This document shows, piece by piece, positions 62,381 through 64,000 of a DNA stretch of 64,000 nucleotides; the first letter of the stretch is position 1, and each line of letters begins with the position of its first letter. Below the pieces are notes generated by a model. The model was not told the origin of the DNA, ran no database searches, and worked only from the letters and a program-made list of their open reading frames with translations. Both the position numbers and the translations under genes were made by a program. Source of the stretch: Phlebopus portentosus (taxonomy: Eukaryota; Basidiomycota; Agaricomycetes; Boletales; Boletinellaceae); the NCBI GenBank assembly GCA_037892935.1, contig JAYXKI010000001.1:1984001-2048000 (forward strand), given 5' to 3'.

Positions 62381-64000
62381 AGGGCCGCCAGTCGACATCG
62401 GACACTGGCAAAGGCTCAAAGGATACACAAGAGATAAAGCGCCGATGGACTATTGCTAGACCAAACTCCAACCATCCTACTATACCCATTGACGTCATTC
62501 AGGGACAGAAAAAGGTTAATCTCTCGGCTATGATTGACTCCAGATCTGCGATCACTACTATTAGCCCCATGGTTGTACAGAGCCTAGGACTGAGAACAGT
62601 GCCTGCAGAAGGTAATTACACCATCCGGAATGCCGATGGATCGATTAATCATGGTGGATGGACTTGGAACGTCAGAGCAATAGTGGACACAGGGATTACA
62701 AGAGGTTTAATGGACATCGCCGTGGTGGATACACACGAAGACAAGTTTCTCATAGGGAATGATTGGCTTGAACAGCATAAGCCAACCATCGACTGGACAA
62801 AGGGGATTCTTCGCAAAGGCGGGAAGAAAATTGCATTTAATGGGACGGCACGATTGCATTCTATACAGCTAATCCTAGCCCCCAGGAAGCTCCAAAAATG
62901 CAGAAGATGGCGAAGAATTCTAGATTACACCCCACCCGAGTGGGATACCGATGACGAAAAGGAGGAAGCTTGGGAAACTAGGGTCTATTACCACAGCGAT
63001 ATCGAAACAGGACAAGAAACTGAGAAGGAAGAAGAAGAACTTATGATCGTACCACCGGACAAAGGAAAAGAAAAGGAATCAGCAGCGCCACTTGTTACAT
63101 TCGAGGAAGTCATGCACAAGCCACCAGAACTCTCCTTCGCTAAGCAAGAAGGAAGATGGAAATTCTTTTGGTTCAGGGACAAGTGCCGAATAACGAAGGA
63201 TGAGCAAAACTGGCACAACTTTAACAGTCTCGAGGATGCGGATGGTGCAGTATACCGCACCATGGTCAGAGAAATGGACAAGGGCGCCAAACATGAAGAA
63301 CTCTTCAAGGAATATGGTAGCATGTATATGGCGCGTCTTCAGCTGATGGCGATTCAGGGAGGCCTGGGAACAACGACCTCACCAACAACATCTGAAGACC
63401 AAGCAAGAGTGCGTGAGGAAATACAGGCACAAATGACAATCGATGCAGAAGGATCGGATACGAGTAGAAGGAAGAAGCCTAGTGTACCACCTAAAGGAGG
63501 AAAGCCTGGACACTATGCACCTGATCCTCTCAAGATGCGTCGACAGAAGAGCGGAGGAAGTGGTACTGATTCTAACCCTGTCATAAGGAGTATAAGGGTG
63601 GAGTGGACTCCTCCATCCGTGCACGAGGGCCAAAATGACTCAACCCTGGCAGTGCAAAAGCAGTCGGTAAGCTTCACCACACGAAGCAGAGGTACAAGCA
63701 GGAGTACTTCGGGTCGGGAGCGCCGTGGAACTAAGGCCACGAAGCGTACTAGGTTTGGCCACCTAGCGAGATCTCCTCCTATGAGAGACCGAGGAGTGAC
63801 TAGACATGAAATGCCGTTCAAGGGTAGGCTAGTGTCTAGGAAAGTGGTCCACCCCAAAGGGAGGGTAGTCCCACTCAATTGGCACAGGGCCGAAGTTAGT
63901 ACGCTGCAATCATCAAGTAGGCTAGTTTCGGGAGCTCAAGTGCGCCCGCGAAGACCACGGTTTAAGGACCAAATGCAGGGCCCTGCTCCGACAGGGAAAA
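62377..64000 (+). pseudogene. pol: element C pol, 5' part (protease and linker), runs off the window
   Basis: Frame follows Y pol from KGRQSTSDTG to the window end. The protease active-site motif reads DSRS instead of DSGS (GGA to AGA near 62540), which would abolish activity. Several Arg to Trp/His/Gln changes fit CpG decay. RT and integrase lie beyond the edge. Confidence 0.85.

Larger units (their letters stand above)
57124..64000 (+). mobile_element. element C: decayed family B chromovirus, continues past the window
   Basis: 5' LTR 57124-58719 in plus orientation, then leader, ORFa, ORFb, gag and the start of pol in normal order. Numerous CpG-type transitions, stops and a 32 bp deletion in gag make it non-autonomous. 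It shows the undisturbed B order that is scrambled in X/Y. Confidence 0.93.

Noticed and set aside
1..64000. tRNA, rRNA, CRISPR or telomere repeats
   Set aside because: No cloverleaf-like, rRNA-like, spaced-repeat or TTAGGG-type sequence was noticed on reading both strands.

Overview
The window is fungal nuclear DNA, most probably from an agaricomycete basidiomycete. Protein-coding genes have short introns (about 47-74 nt, GT...AG), the fungal proteins Sec9, Mpp10 and a SUR7/PalI-type membrane protein are recognisable, and the rest is a dense nest of Ty3/gypsy chromodomain retrotransposons (chromoviruses). No tRNA, rRNA or CRISPR array was seen.

Region 1 (1-6867) is a compact four-gene host block. 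It holds an SRA-YDG domain gene (partial at the left edge), SEC9 and MPP10, all on the minus strand, and a SUR7/PalI-family gene on the plus strand that shares a divergent 0.7 kb promoter with MPP10. Splice models were built by hand and agree with family motifs.

Region 2 (6868-14222) is old repeat DNA. It contains a solo LTR of family B (target duplication GTAAG) that itself holds a solo LTR of family D (CTTTG), a decayed hAT-like transposase split by a 1.6 kb solo LTR E (CCTCT), a broken B LTR, and most of a D 3' LTR.

Region 3 (14223-25781) is element A, a complete 11.56 kb chromovirus on the minus strand with 1505 bp LTRs that differ at two sites, a 5 bp target duplication (AAATG), intact gag and pol, a spliced accessory gene ahead of gag and possible small genes after pol. 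It sits inside the D LTR; a decayed D integrase/chromodomain piece follows (25831-26640).

Region 4 (28364-55343) is a solo B LTR (CTTCC) into which element X (B family, minus strand, AGCTG) was inserted. Element Y (B family, opposite orientation, ATGAG) then inserted into X, and inverted repeats recombined, flipping Y's body and the 3' half of X. Region 5 (55349-57123) is a decayed unknown gene with a polyglutamine tract. Region 6 (57124-64000) is element C, a decayed B-family copy running off the right edge.

The most interesting content is shared by the two different chromovirus families A and B. (i) Each long LTR holds an open reading frame of 246-327 codons near its 5' end, in element sense and upstream of the TATA-like box, and the two proteins look homologous (CxxC motif plus a shared 80-residue block). 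(ii) Between the 5' LTR and gag lies an accessory module: ORFa, without any methionine codon, followed by ORFb with one membrane segment, coiled coil and an acidic Ser-rich tail. (iii) The leader from the TATA box onward is almost free of ATG. (iv) gag and pol join at a conserved -1 overlap GAT TTT TRA. Together these look like an undescribed accessory gene set of fungal chromoviruses.
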